DNA of 64,000 bases from CAVPKN01 sp964588495 (GTDB lineage: Bacteria > Chlamydiota > Chlamydiia > Chlamydiales > JAAKFR01), in assembly GCA_964588495.1 (NCBI GenBank), contig CAZPPS010000002.1, forward strand, positions 1 through 64,000. The letters run 5' to 3'. Below, piece by piece: positions 8,731-16,035 of this stretch. Each line of letters opens with the position of its first letter. The stretch's first letter is position 1. A model generated the notes under the pieces. The model was not told the origin of the DNA, did no database searches, and worked only from the letters and a program-made list of their open reading frames with translations. The position numbers and the translations under genes were made by a program.

Positions 8731-10127
8731 AAATTGCCTATTTTTTAATCTTTCTCGCGATGGCAGGCTGTATCCGTGTAGGTCCTGACTATAGCCCCCC
8801 AGCAACTCAACAAGAAACTAATTGGACAGAACACTCAGAAGCGCTCATTCCAAATCCGCAGGTCCCAGCCTGCTGGTGGTACGCTTTTGGGGATGAAACT
8901 TTAAATGAGATCATTGCTTACGCACTCATTCAAAATTACACTGTAGAAGCTGCTGCCGATCGGATTATCGCAGCCCGCGCCAATTTAGGTTTTGCTATCG
9001 GGGAGTGGTTTCCACAAACATTTCAGCTCGAAGCGTCAGCAATCCGGTATCATTTAAGTAAAAATGCCCCCAATGCTTCCATGATTAATAGAGACTATTG
9101 GGATCTTATTTTAGGCCTGCGCGTGAATTGGGAAATCGATTTTTGGGGACGCTACGCGCGGGGGATAGAGGCTGCCTATGGAGAATATGTAGCCTCCATA
9201 GATGAACTTCAAGATATTCAGCGGCTTTTAATTGCCGACATTGTCACAAACTATGTGCAGCTCAAAACCATTATCAAACGGATAAAGACGCTAGAAATTA
9301 ACATTGCGATCCAACACAGAAGCTTTGAAATTACCGAAGTGCGCTTTGAAAGCGGCTACGAATCGCAGCTCGATAATGTACAAGCCGGAGCCCTTTGGAA
9401 AGAGACAGAGGCCCGAAAAAATGTTCTAGAGATAGAAAAGAAACGGTTTTACACAACGATCGCTCTTCTTTTAGGGCTCACCCCAGAAGAATTGGCCTGT
9501 TATTTTGATGTGGAACTCGGCCCCCTTCAGGTGCCTAGAGAGGCAGAAATCAGCTTTCCTGCCCAAATTTTGTGCCAAAGACCCGATTTACGGAGAAGTC
9601 GCGATCTGATCTTTGCCCAAAATGCCCGTGTTGGGATTGCTGTGAGTGATTTATATCCGCGGATCTCGTTCACAGGCTTTATCGGTTTTGAATCGACCGG
9701 CAAGGATTTTTTAAGTAAAAGCAGCCTCACCTTTTTCTACGGCCCCTCGATTGTGTGGCCCTTTTTCAGCTTTGGCCGCATCCAAAATCGGATTAAGGAG
9801 CAATACGCCTTGCTTGCCAATCAAATCGCTCTCTACCGCAACCAGACCCTAACAGCCTTTAAAGAGGTGGAAGATGCTCTCACCTTCTTTGTCAAAGCGA
9901 TGGAAGAGACCAAAAACCTAGAAGAAAGCTACGCCTTTGCCAAAAGATCGGTCGAAATCTCCACCCTTCAATACCAAGAAGGGATTGCCGACTACTCAAG
10001 GGTGCTCAACTCCCTCCAACTCCAAGTCAATGCCCAAGACCGCCTCGATCAGGCCTACGGCGATATCGGCCTTGCCTTCGCCTCCATCTACCGCGCCCTT
10101 GGCATCTTTTCCCCCTGCTGCCCCTAG
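8727..10127 (+). CDS. Outer-membrane efflux lipoprotein (TolC/NodT family)
   Basis: A 466-residue outer-membrane factor completing the tripartite pump. The start ATG shares bases with the pump stop (ATGA, 4-base overlap). The N-terminus has a lipobox (MAGC, Cys at residue 15) followed by VGPDYSPP, a hallmark of the NodT/OprM lipoprotein subfamily. Two OEP repeats follow, with RPDLRRSRDLIFAQNARVG and AFKEVEDAL marking the conserved helices. Longer in-frame starts inside the pump gene would hide the lipobox. Confidence 0.95.
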   Translation: MKIAYFLIFLAMAGCIRVGPDYSPPATQQETNWTEHSEALIPNPQVPACWWYAFGDETLNEIIAYALIQNYTVEAAADRIIAARANLGFAIGEWFPQTFQLEASAIRYHLSKNAPNASMINRDYWDLILGLRVNWEIDFWGRYARGIEAAYGEYVASIDELQDIQRLLIADIVTNYVQLKTIIKRIKTLEINIAIQHRSFEITEVRFESGYESQLDNVQAGALWKETEARKNVLEIEKKRFYTTIALLLGLTPEELACYFDVELGPLQVPREAEISFPAQILCQRPDLRRSRDLIFAQNARVGIAVSDLYPRISFTGFIGFESTGKDFLSKSSLTFFYGPSIVWPFFSFGRIQNRIKEQYALLANQIALYRNQTLTAFKEVEDALTFFVKAMEETKNLEESYAFAKRSVEISTLQYQEGIADYSRVLNSLQLQVNAQDRLDQAYGDIGLAFASIYRALGIFSPCCP

Positions 10128-10132
10128 TCATT

Positions 10133-10167
10133 CATGCAATTTCAAGATAAAATCTTGAAATTGCATG
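10133..10167. terminator. Perfect 16-bp hairpin after efflux operon
   Basis: CATGCAATTTCAAGAT (10133-10148), loop AAA, then the exact reverse complement (10152-10167). It starts 6 bases after the outer-membrane factor stop and ends 22 bases before the next start codon. There is no U-tract, so it could be a terminator, an mRNA 3'-end stabiliser or an operator for the ATPase gene. Confidence 0.55.
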
Positions 10168-10189
10168 GTCTTTCGGATAAAATTAAGAT

Positions 10190-11347
10190 ATGTACCTCCA
10201 TCGTAAACTAGAACAGCCTCTTAAAGAGGCATTGAATCAATTTCCTGTTGTCCTTGTGACGGGAGCTCGGCAAGCGGGCAAATCAACTTTACTGCAGCAC
10301 TCTTTGAAAGGGTATCACTATGTCACCTTCGATGACATTTTAGTCCGGCAATTGGCAGCTTCAGATCCTGCGCTTTTCCTCAAAACATATAAGACCCCGT
10401 TGATCATTGACGAGATTCAATATGTCCCCTCCATTCTCCCTTACATCAAGATGAGAGTTGATGCAGATCGCCACAACTACGGACAATACGTGCTGACAGG
10501 TTCCCAGGTTTTTCCTCTCATGAAAGGAGTTTCAGAGTCTTTGGCAGGAAGGATTGCGATCTTTCAGCTCTACCCGTTGGACTGGGAGGAAATTCGGGAC
10601 AAGGATCTCTATGATGAAATAAAAGTTGCTGAGCAGATGTTAAAGGGATTTTATCCCGAATTCCAGGTTCAACCTCAGCTCAATCCCAAATTTTGGCATA
10701 GCGCGTATCTCTCAACTTATCTTGAACGGGATCTTCGGGCGATGCGAAATATTCAGGATTTGGGACAATTTCAACGCTTTCTTGTGTTATTGGCTGCCCG
10801 CGCAGGTCAACTTCTTAATTTGAATGAGATAGGAAAGGAATGTGGGATTTCTCAAACCACGGCAAAAGACTGGTTGGTGCTTCTTCAGGCGACATCGATT
10901 GTCTATGTACTTGAACCTTATGCGAGAAACTTGACAAAGCGGGTTATTAAGACCGCCAAACTCTTTTTTGTCGATACAGGTCTTCTCTGCTATCTCTTAC
11001 GTATCGAAAATGCTGAGCAGTTGATCTTTTCCCCCTTTTCAGGACATGTATTTGAGAATATGGTTGTTATGGAAAGGATCAAACGTTTTGCGGGAAAAGG
11101 GGAGAGGGCGCCCTGCTATTTTTACCGCACAAGTGCTGGTCTTGAAATTGATCTCTTGCTCGATTATGGAGACCATTTTGATGCTTTTGAGATCAAATTT
11201 TCAGCGACGCCCAATCAAGAAATGACCCGCTCCCTGGCTCAGTTTAAAAATGAATTTCCCGTGAAAAAAGCAGCGCTTCTCAACCTCAGAAAAGAGATGC
11301 TACCATTTTCGAATGGAGTCGTAGCTGAACACTGGAGCTCATTTTAA
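10190..11347 (+). CDS. AAA-type ATPase with DUF4143 domain
   Basis: A 385-residue member of the AAA_14/DUF4143 family. VLVTGARQAGKST (Walker A, about residues 22-34) and TPLIIDEIQYVP (Walker B) mark the ATPase; LTGSQ is the sensor-type motif. The middle segment (SAYLSTYLERDLRAM, then GQLLNLNEIGKECGIS, a winged-helix-like piece) and the C-terminal part (FYRTSAGLEIDLLLDYGDHFDAFEIKFS) are typical of DUF4143, whose tail resembles a PD-(D/E)XK nuclease fold (E-x-D then E-x-K). The family is widespread in bacteria and archaea, patchily distributed and of unsettled function. No Shine-Dalgarno sequence is seen before the ATG. It stands alone between operons, consistent with gain by transfer. Confidence 0.9.
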   Translation: MYLHRKLEQPLKEALNQFPVVLVTGARQAGKSTLLQHSLKGYHYVTFDDILVRQLAASDPALFLKTYKTPLIIDEIQYVPSILPYIKMRVDADRHNYGQYVLTGSQVFPLMKGVSESLAGRIAIFQLYPLDWEEIRDKDLYDEIKVAEQMLKGFYPEFQVQPQLNPKFWHSAYLSTYLERDLRAMRNIQDLGQFQRFLVLLAARAGQLLNLNEIGKECGISQTTAKDWLVLLQATSIVYVLEPYARNLTKRVIKTAKLFFVDTGLLCYLLRIENAEQLIFSPFSGHVFENMVVMERIKRFAGKGERAPCYFYRTSAGLEIDLLLDYGDHFDAFEIKFSATPNQEMTRSLAQFKNEFPVKKAALLNLRKEMLPFSNGVVAEHWSSF

Positions 11348-11376
11348 GCTTGGCCTGTAAATTGCTATAAACAGGG

Positions 11377-12264
11377 GTGGCAAGCGATAAAAGGTATTAC
11401 GTCGTTAGAAGGACGGGAGAGAAAATAGAGGAGCCCATTTGGCGCAAAACGGCTCTCTTTTTTTTGTTTACTTCTAAAATGGGGAGGCCGTTTGGCTTTC
11501 TACTTGCGGAATTTCCCTTTTTTTCGCAGTTGATCGGCTGGTGGTACAGAAAGCCTTGGACCCGAAAAATGATTCCCGATTTTGTGAAGAGATTTGGCAT
11601 CAATACCGCCGAATTTGAGCAACCGGTTGAGTCTTACCCCTCTTTCAATGCCTTTTTTGTTCGTGCTTTAAAAAAGGAGTGCAGACCTTTAGCAAATGGG
11701 GCCGTTATGCCAGCAGATGGGCGGTATCTTTTTTATCAGGACATTTCTATCGCTGATAGTTTTGTAGTGAAAAACAAAAAGTTCTCGGTAGAAAAAATCA
11801 TTGGAGATGAACAGCTTGCAAAATCCTACTCACAGGGGAGTATGGTTCTTATCAATTTGTCTCCTTATGATTGTCACCGTTTCTATTTTCCATGCGACTG
11901 CATACCGGGCCCTTCCCGTCTGATCAACGGTTTTCTTTACCCCACGCATCCATTACTCCTTGTACGAAATATCGCAGCTCTTAGCGAAAACAAGCGGATG
12001 ATCACCGAGCTTAAAACGGAAGTTTATGGAACCATTCTTTTTATTGAAATCGGCGCCATGGCTGTCGGTTCTATTCACCAAACCTACGAACCTGGTAGAC
12101 CCTATAAAAAAGGGGACGAGAAAGGGTATTTCTCTTTTGGCGGCTCCTCGCTGATCCTTTTATTCGAAAGAGGTAAGATTGAGCTTGCGTCAGACATTCT
12201 AGCTCACACGTCAAAGGGTATGGAAACGCTTTGCCGTTTGGGGGAGTCCCTCTCAGAATTTTGA
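11377..12264 (+). CDS. psd: Phosphatidylserine decarboxylase proenzyme
   Basis: A 295-residue pyruvoyl enzyme making phosphatidylethanolamine from phosphatidylserine at the inner membrane. The self-cleavage site is GGSS at residues 255-258, with Ser257 expected to become the pyruvoyl group; VLINLSPYDCHRFYFP and SFNAFFVRALK are family motifs. The start is GTG at 11377 with GGGG just upstream. Length fits the chlamydial form. It lies 29 bases after the ATPase gene on the same strand. Confidence 0.95.
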   Translation: MASDKRYYVVRRTGEKIEEPIWRKTALFFLFTSKMGRPFGFLLAEFPFFSQLIGWWYRKPWTRKMIPDFVKRFGINTAEFEQPVESYPSFNAFFVRALKKECRPLANGAVMPADGRYLFYQDISIADSFVVKNKKFSVEKIIGDEQLAKSYSQGSMVLINLSPYDCHRFYFPCDCIPGPSRLINGFLYPTHPLLLVRNIAALSENKRMITELKTEVYGTILFIEIGAMAVGSIHQTYEPGRPYKKGDEKGYFSFGGSSLILLFERGKIELASDILAHTSKGMETLCRLGESLSEF

Positions 12265-12297
12265 CACGGGCACGGGCAAGGGCACGGGCAGGGGAAT
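12262..12297. repeat. Single-armed GGGCAC hexamer repeat
   Basis: Four imperfect copies of GGGCAC/GGGCAA follow the psd stop without a matching opposite arm. It belongs to the same dispersed family as 23095-23203 and 44705-44788. Confidence 0.6.
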
Positions 12298-12353
12298 TTT
12301 CGGTGAGATCTGTTGTTCTTGCAAAAAATGTGTAAAGATGAAAAAAAGGCTGC

Positions 12354-13388
12354 ATGTATTTGACAGACTTTGAGATTCAAAGCCCTCCGTTTGTCTATCC
12401 GCAGCAGGAAGGGTTGGAATTGATGAAGGAGCTCCATAATCTCATGGGGCAGGATGTTTCTGAAAGAATGGATCGGGTCTGTTGCAAGCCGGACAAAATT
12501 GGGAAGCGGCAGACGGTTATTACCAATGAATGGCTGAAGATTGGACGGGGATTTGGGGAGAGGGGGCGCTTTTATCAGACTTTTGTCGATGAAGTGTTCC
12601 AGAAGTTTTATCCGGAAGGTTTAAAAGCTCCAGAAGAGATTATCCATGTGACGTGTACAGGCTACCATTCGCCCAGTAGCGCGCAGAAAATTGTTTTGGA
12701 GCGGGGTTGGCAGGAGGAGACTTTTGTGACACATGCCTACCACATGGGATGTATGGCAGCCCTTCCTGCACTCCGAATCGCCCTTGGAAGTATCAGACGC
12801 GCCTTTAACCGGGTCGATATTGTCCACACAGAGCTTTGCTCGCTCCATATGAATCCGGCCCTTCATGGTGATGATCAGCTTGTGGCGCAGAGCCTTTTTG
12901 CGGATGGTTTGATCAAATATTCGTGTGTGCATAAGCCCAATAAAGCTGCGCTAAAAGTTTTAACTGTTTACGAGGAGTTGATTCCCGATACCGCTGACAA
13001 AATGAAATGGGAATGTGAAGATTGGGGTCTTAAAATGACTTTGGCCAAAGAAATCCCGATTTTAATTGGGAGATCCATTCATTCTTTTGTCCAAAAGTTG
13101 GAGCAAAAAAGCGGAGTTGATCTTGAGAAGGCTCACTATGCGATTCATCCAGGAGGGCCCAAGATTATTGAGATGATTGGAAAACAGCTCAATCTGTCCT
13201 GCTCACAATTAAAAACTTCTGAGAAAATTCTTTACGAACATGGCAATATGTCCTCGGCAACATTGCCCCACATCTGGGATCAGATGCTCCGTGACCCTGA
13301 AATTAAACCGAATAGTCATATCGTGGGGCTCGCTTTTGGCCCCGGTCTTTGTATGGCAGGCGCTGTCCTGCAAAAGGTGGAAGTATGA
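12354..13388 (+). CDS. Type III polyketide synthase
   Basis: A 344-residue chalcone/stilbene-synthase-like enzyme, near the usual 350-390. These homodimers extend an acyl-CoA starter with malonyl-CoA and cyclise the product to pyrones, resorcinols or chromones. The catalytic triad is complete: Cys133 (AYHMGCMAAL), His265 (YAIHPGGPKI) and Asn298 (YEHGNMSSAT). The C-terminal GFGPG-like loop reads AFGPGLCMAG. Its stop overlaps the next ATG (ATGA), so it forms a coupled cassette with the membrane protein and methyltransferase. Starter and product are unknown; a fatty-acyl-derived phenolic lipid later methylated is a reasonable guess. Confidence 0.94.
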   Translation: MYLTDFEIQSPPFVYPQQEGLELMKELHNLMGQDVSERMDRVCCKPDKIGKRQTVITNEWLKIGRGFGERGRFYQTFVDEVFQKFYPEGLKAPEEIIHVTCTGYHSPSSAQKIVLERGWQEETFVTHAYHMGCMAALPALRIALGSIRRAFNRVDIVHTELCSLHMNPALHGDDQLVAQSLFADGLIKYSCVHKPNKAALKVLTVYEELIPDTADKMKWECEDWGLKMTLAKEIPILIGRSIHSFVQKLEQKSGVDLEKAHYAIHPGGPKIIEMIGKQLNLSCSQLKTSEKILYEHGNMSSATLPHIWDQMLRDPEIKPNSHIVGLAFGPGLCMAGAVLQKVEV

Positions 13389-13831
13389 AATGGATCTATC
13401 TCACTTTAATCCCTTTTCTTGTACAAGCAGTTGTCATTGGATATGATGAGTTTCACTTTCATATCAAGAGGGGACTGCCCCGCTGGGAAAGAATTGGCCA
13501 TCCTTTAGACACTTTCAGCGTTGTTTTGTCTTTGGCCTTTGTTCTGATTTTTCCTTACACCAAATCGTGGCTAATTCACTATATTATCCTTGCCACCGTT
13601 TCGTGTTTGCTCGTCACAAAAGATGAATTTGTCCACAAAGAGCACTGCGATGCCAAAGAGCAATGGCTCCATGCCCTTTTGTTTCTCAACCACCCTCTTG
13701 TCTTGATCAGTTTGGGTCTTTTGTGGGCAGATGGGGGATTTAAATCCTTTTTGATTGTGCAGCTGGGCTTTGCAGCGTGCTTTTGTCTCTATCAACTCAT
13801 TTACTGGAACCTCATATGGAAAGAAAAGTAA
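13385..13831 (+). CDS. Small membrane protein of the PKS cassette
   Basis: A 148-residue protein with four to five predicted TM helices (about residues 3-20, 40-57, 63-78, 97-115, 122-142). It contains conserved-looking polar residues between helices (YDEFHFHIKRGLPRWERIGHP and KDEFVHKEHC), rich in His/Glu/Asp, which could bind metal as in small membrane-bound oxidases or hydroxylases, but this is a guess. Membrane proteins of this kind often sit beside type III PKS and UbiG-like methyltransferase genes. It overlaps the PKS gene by 4 bases and the methyltransferase gene by 16, so the three are surely expressed together. Confidence 0.85.
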   Translation: MKWIYLTLIPFLVQAVVIGYDEFHFHIKRGLPRWERIGHPLDTFSVVLSLAFVLIFPYTKSWLIHYIILATVSCLLVTKDEFVHKEHCDAKEQWLHALLFLNHPLVLISLGLLWADGGFKSFLIVQLGFAACFCLYQLIYWNLIWKEK

Positions 13832-14580
13832 TCAACAACGCCTTCTACGATGATTTGGGAAGCAAATGGTACGAAGCTGACGATCATCCTATCGCATTAT
13901 TACGTGCCGAGAATAGGGCCAGAGCCCCTTGGGTTGCAGACAAAATCAAACAACATTTCAAAGAAAAGAAATGCAACGTCCTTGACATGGGCTGTGGGGC
14001 TGGTTTTTTGAGTAATACTCTTGCTCAAAAGGGGTTTCAGGTCACAGGAATTGATCTTTCTGAGGGAAGTTTGTCGGTTGCTCGGGAAAATGACACAACA
14101 GGGACAGTTTGCTATCAACATGCCGATGCCAATGCGCTTCCTTTTAAAGCGGCCCAATTCGATATCGCCTGCGCGATGGATGTTCTAGAACATGTCGAAT
14201 CGCCACTCCAGCTGATCACAGAAGCTGCGCGTGTCCTTAAAAGCGGCGGAATGTTTTTTTTCCACACGTTTAACCGCAACTGGTTCAGCTATCTTTTTGC
14301 CCTTAAAGGAATGGAATGGTTTGTCCCCAACATGCCGGCCAATATCCATCTCTACCGGCTCTTTATTAAGCCAAGGGAGCTTGCCGATCATTTGAAGAAT
14401 TGCTCTTTCCAAATCTCAGAAATCCATGGCCTGATGCCCACCATCGACAAAGCTTTCTTCAAACTTTTGATGAAAAGAGAGATCCCTTCCGATTTTTCCT
14501 TTAAAATTGTCCCCTCTTTGAAATGTGGCTACATGGGCTACGCAATAAAAAATTCGAAAATGATTTTTGGCGCAAGGTGA
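13816..14580 (+). CDS. SAM-dependent methyltransferase, UbiG-like
   Basis: A 254-residue class I methyltransferase. Motif I VLDMGCGAGFLS (about residues 55-66), motif II with acidic GIDLSEGSL, and DIACAMDVLEHVESP (motif IV/post) match the UbiG/UbiE O- or C-methyltransferases acting on ubiquinone-type phenols. As chlamydiae with the futalosine route make menaquinone, not ubiquinone, and the gene is coupled to a type III PKS, the likelier substrate is the PKS phenol. The ATG at 13816 is chosen because an upstream in-frame start would run deep into the preceding gene. Confidence 0.9.
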   Translation: MERKVINNAFYDDLGSKWYEADDHPIALLRAENRARAPWVADKIKQHFKEKKCNVLDMGCGAGFLSNTLAQKGFQVTGIDLSEGSLSVARENDTTGTVCYQHADANALPFKAAQFDIACAMDVLEHVESPLQLITEAARVLKSGGMFFFHTFNRNWFSYLFALKGMEWFVPNMPANIHLYRLFIKPRELADHLKNCSFQISEIHGLMPTIDKAFFKLLMKREIPSDFSFKIVPSLKCGYMGYAIKNSKMIFGAR

Positions 14581-14646
14581 GTTCAAGCTTGGGTTTTTTG
14601 TAACCATCTCCTAGAATAACCGCTGATTTTTAGGAGATTTCATCGC

Positions 14647-15129
14647 ATGGACAAACCACACCCCATCCCAGAAGGCTATCATACAGTGACCCCTTATCTG
14701 ATCGTCAAAGGGGCCGATCAAGCCATTGAATTTTATAAAAAAGCTTTTGGGGCGATCCTTTTAGAGAGACATCCCGCTCCTGATGGCCGTGTGATGAATG
14801 CTGCCATGAGAATTGGCAATTCCATTGTGATGCTCTCAGATGAATTTCCAGAAAGTAGCTGCGGCGTGGGTTCTCCAAGTACAGTAAAAGGGAGCACGGT
14901 GATGTTGCATCTCTATGTCGAAGATGTGGATGCTTTTTTTGCGCAGGCACAAGAAGCGGGGGGCAAAGTGAAAATGCCTCTTTTGGACGCTTTTTGGGGA
15001 GACCGTTATGGCCAGCTTGAAGATCCTTTTGGCCATATCTGGTCGATGGCAACACGCATTGCCGATCAGACACCCGAAGAGGCCAAAGCCAAGGCGGACG
15101 AATTTTTGCAAAGTTTAAAGCCGGAATAG
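14647..15129 (+). CDS. VOC/glyoxalase-like (PhnB-type) protein
   Basis: A 160-residue single-domain vicinal-oxygen-chelate protein: VTPYLIVKGADQAIEFYKKAFGA at the start, GRVMNAAMRIGNSIVMLSDE in the middle and DRYGQLEDPFGHIWSMAT at the end, the typical PhnB-like layout. Members include isomerases, glyoxalase-like enzymes and resistance proteins; the reaction is not predictable here. AGGAG stands at good distance before the ATG. Ten bases separate it from tdk. Confidence 0.88.
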   Translation: MDKPHPIPEGYHTVTPYLIVKGADQAIEFYKKAFGAILLERHPAPDGRVMNAAMRIGNSIVMLSDEFPESSCGVGSPSTVKGSTVMLHLYVEDVDAFFAQAQEAGGKVKMPLLDAFWGDRYGQLEDPFGHIWSMATRIADQTPEEAKAKADEFLQSLKPE

Positions 15130-15139
15130 TCAGGTTAAT

Positions 15140-15739
15140 ATGGCCAAACTCTATTTTCGTTACGGGACAGTTGGTAGTGCAAAGACCCTCAATTTGTTAG
15201 CTGTTGCCCACAATTACCGCCAGCAGAATAAAAAAGTCTTGCTGGTCAAGCCAGCTCTCGATGTCAGATTTGGGAAAAGTCATATCAAATCAAGGGCAGG
15301 ACTGGAACAAGTGGCCGACATTTTGGTGGAACAAGACACTAATCTTTTTGAGCATAACTTTTATGGAGTGGACTGTCTTTTAGTCGATGAAGCACAATTT
15401 CTCCCAGAAAGTGTGATCGATCAGCTCCGTGCCATCACTTATAGACTCAATATTCCAGTTATTTGTTACGGCCTACGCTCTGATTTTCGCACAAGGCTCT
15501 TTATAGCCTCCAAAAGATTGATGGAGCTTGCCGATTCTATCGAGGAGATTAAAGCCACCTGCTACTTCTGTAATAAAAAAAGTATCGTGAATCTCAAACA
15601 TGTCAACGGCAAAGCCAACATTTCTGGCCCCACGATCCAGCTGGGCGCTGAAGAGACCTATTTCCCCGCCTGCTACGGCTGCTACTCCCACCAGCTCCAA
15701 GATGCCGGCGAGCTATCGGTCTGCGCAACAGTACCTTAA
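15140..15739 (+). CDS. tdk: Thymidine kinase (type II)
   Basis: A 199-residue enzyme that phosphorylates thymidine to dTMP with ATP. It has the P-loop YGTVGSAKT (Ala where most have Gly), the DEAQF motif following hydrophobic VDCLLV, and a lasso/zinc region with two Cys pairs (CYFC and CYGC). Length is normal. Classical Chlamydia species lack this salvage enzyme, so its presence points to a broader nucleotide metabolism. Confidence 0.95.
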   Translation: MAKLYFRYGTVGSAKTLNLLAVAHNYRQQNKKVLLVKPALDVRFGKSHIKSRAGLEQVADILVEQDTNLFEHNFYGVDCLLVDEAQFLPESVIDQLRAITYRLNIPVICYGLRSDFRTRLFIASKRLMELADSIEEIKATCYFCNKKSIVNLKHVNGKANISGPTIQLGAEETYFPACYGCYSHQLQDAGELSVCATVP

Positions 15740-16035
15740 CCTTCCTGGAGTGCGGGGATTATTCGCCATCTGCCTAAATCTGAGCATCCTAAGTTTTTCA
15801 ACACACCCCAGTTTTCTTGCCAATTGAAGGACCGCGAAGAATCGCCGCATTCCAGGAGAGCTTTTCTTAATTATCCTTTATTAAGTCACTCATTTTAAAA
15901 TACTTTTTTTCTGAATTGTATAATTTTGTTTTGAATCATATTAGAAAATATGGAGATAATAACTATATGAGAGTTTGAATACTAAGGATTTATAAAAATC
16001 GGGTCATGCATAGGCGCTGGCACGGAGGAGGAGTT
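15740..16035. other. Intergenic region with inverted GGAGTGCGG repeat
   Basis: No gene. TCCTGGAGTGCGGGGATTATTCG (from about 15744) is matched in reverse by CGAAGAATCGCCGCATTCCAGGA ending about 15860, forming an imperfect inverted repeat after tdk. The remainder (15865-15990) is AT-rich and probably holds the promoter of the gene at 16036. Confidence 0.6.

Noticed and set aside
13816..14580. ubiG proper (ubiquinone synthesis)
   Set aside because: Menaquinone genes of the futalosine type are in the window and the gene is coupled to a type III PKS, so a ubiquinone role is unlikely.
15740..16035. tRNA or other structured RNA gene in the tdk downstream gap
   Set aside because: No tRNA cloverleaf with TTCGA loop could be drawn; the visible pairing is the dispersed GGAGTGCGG repeat. 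No tRNA or rRNA was found by eye in any gap.
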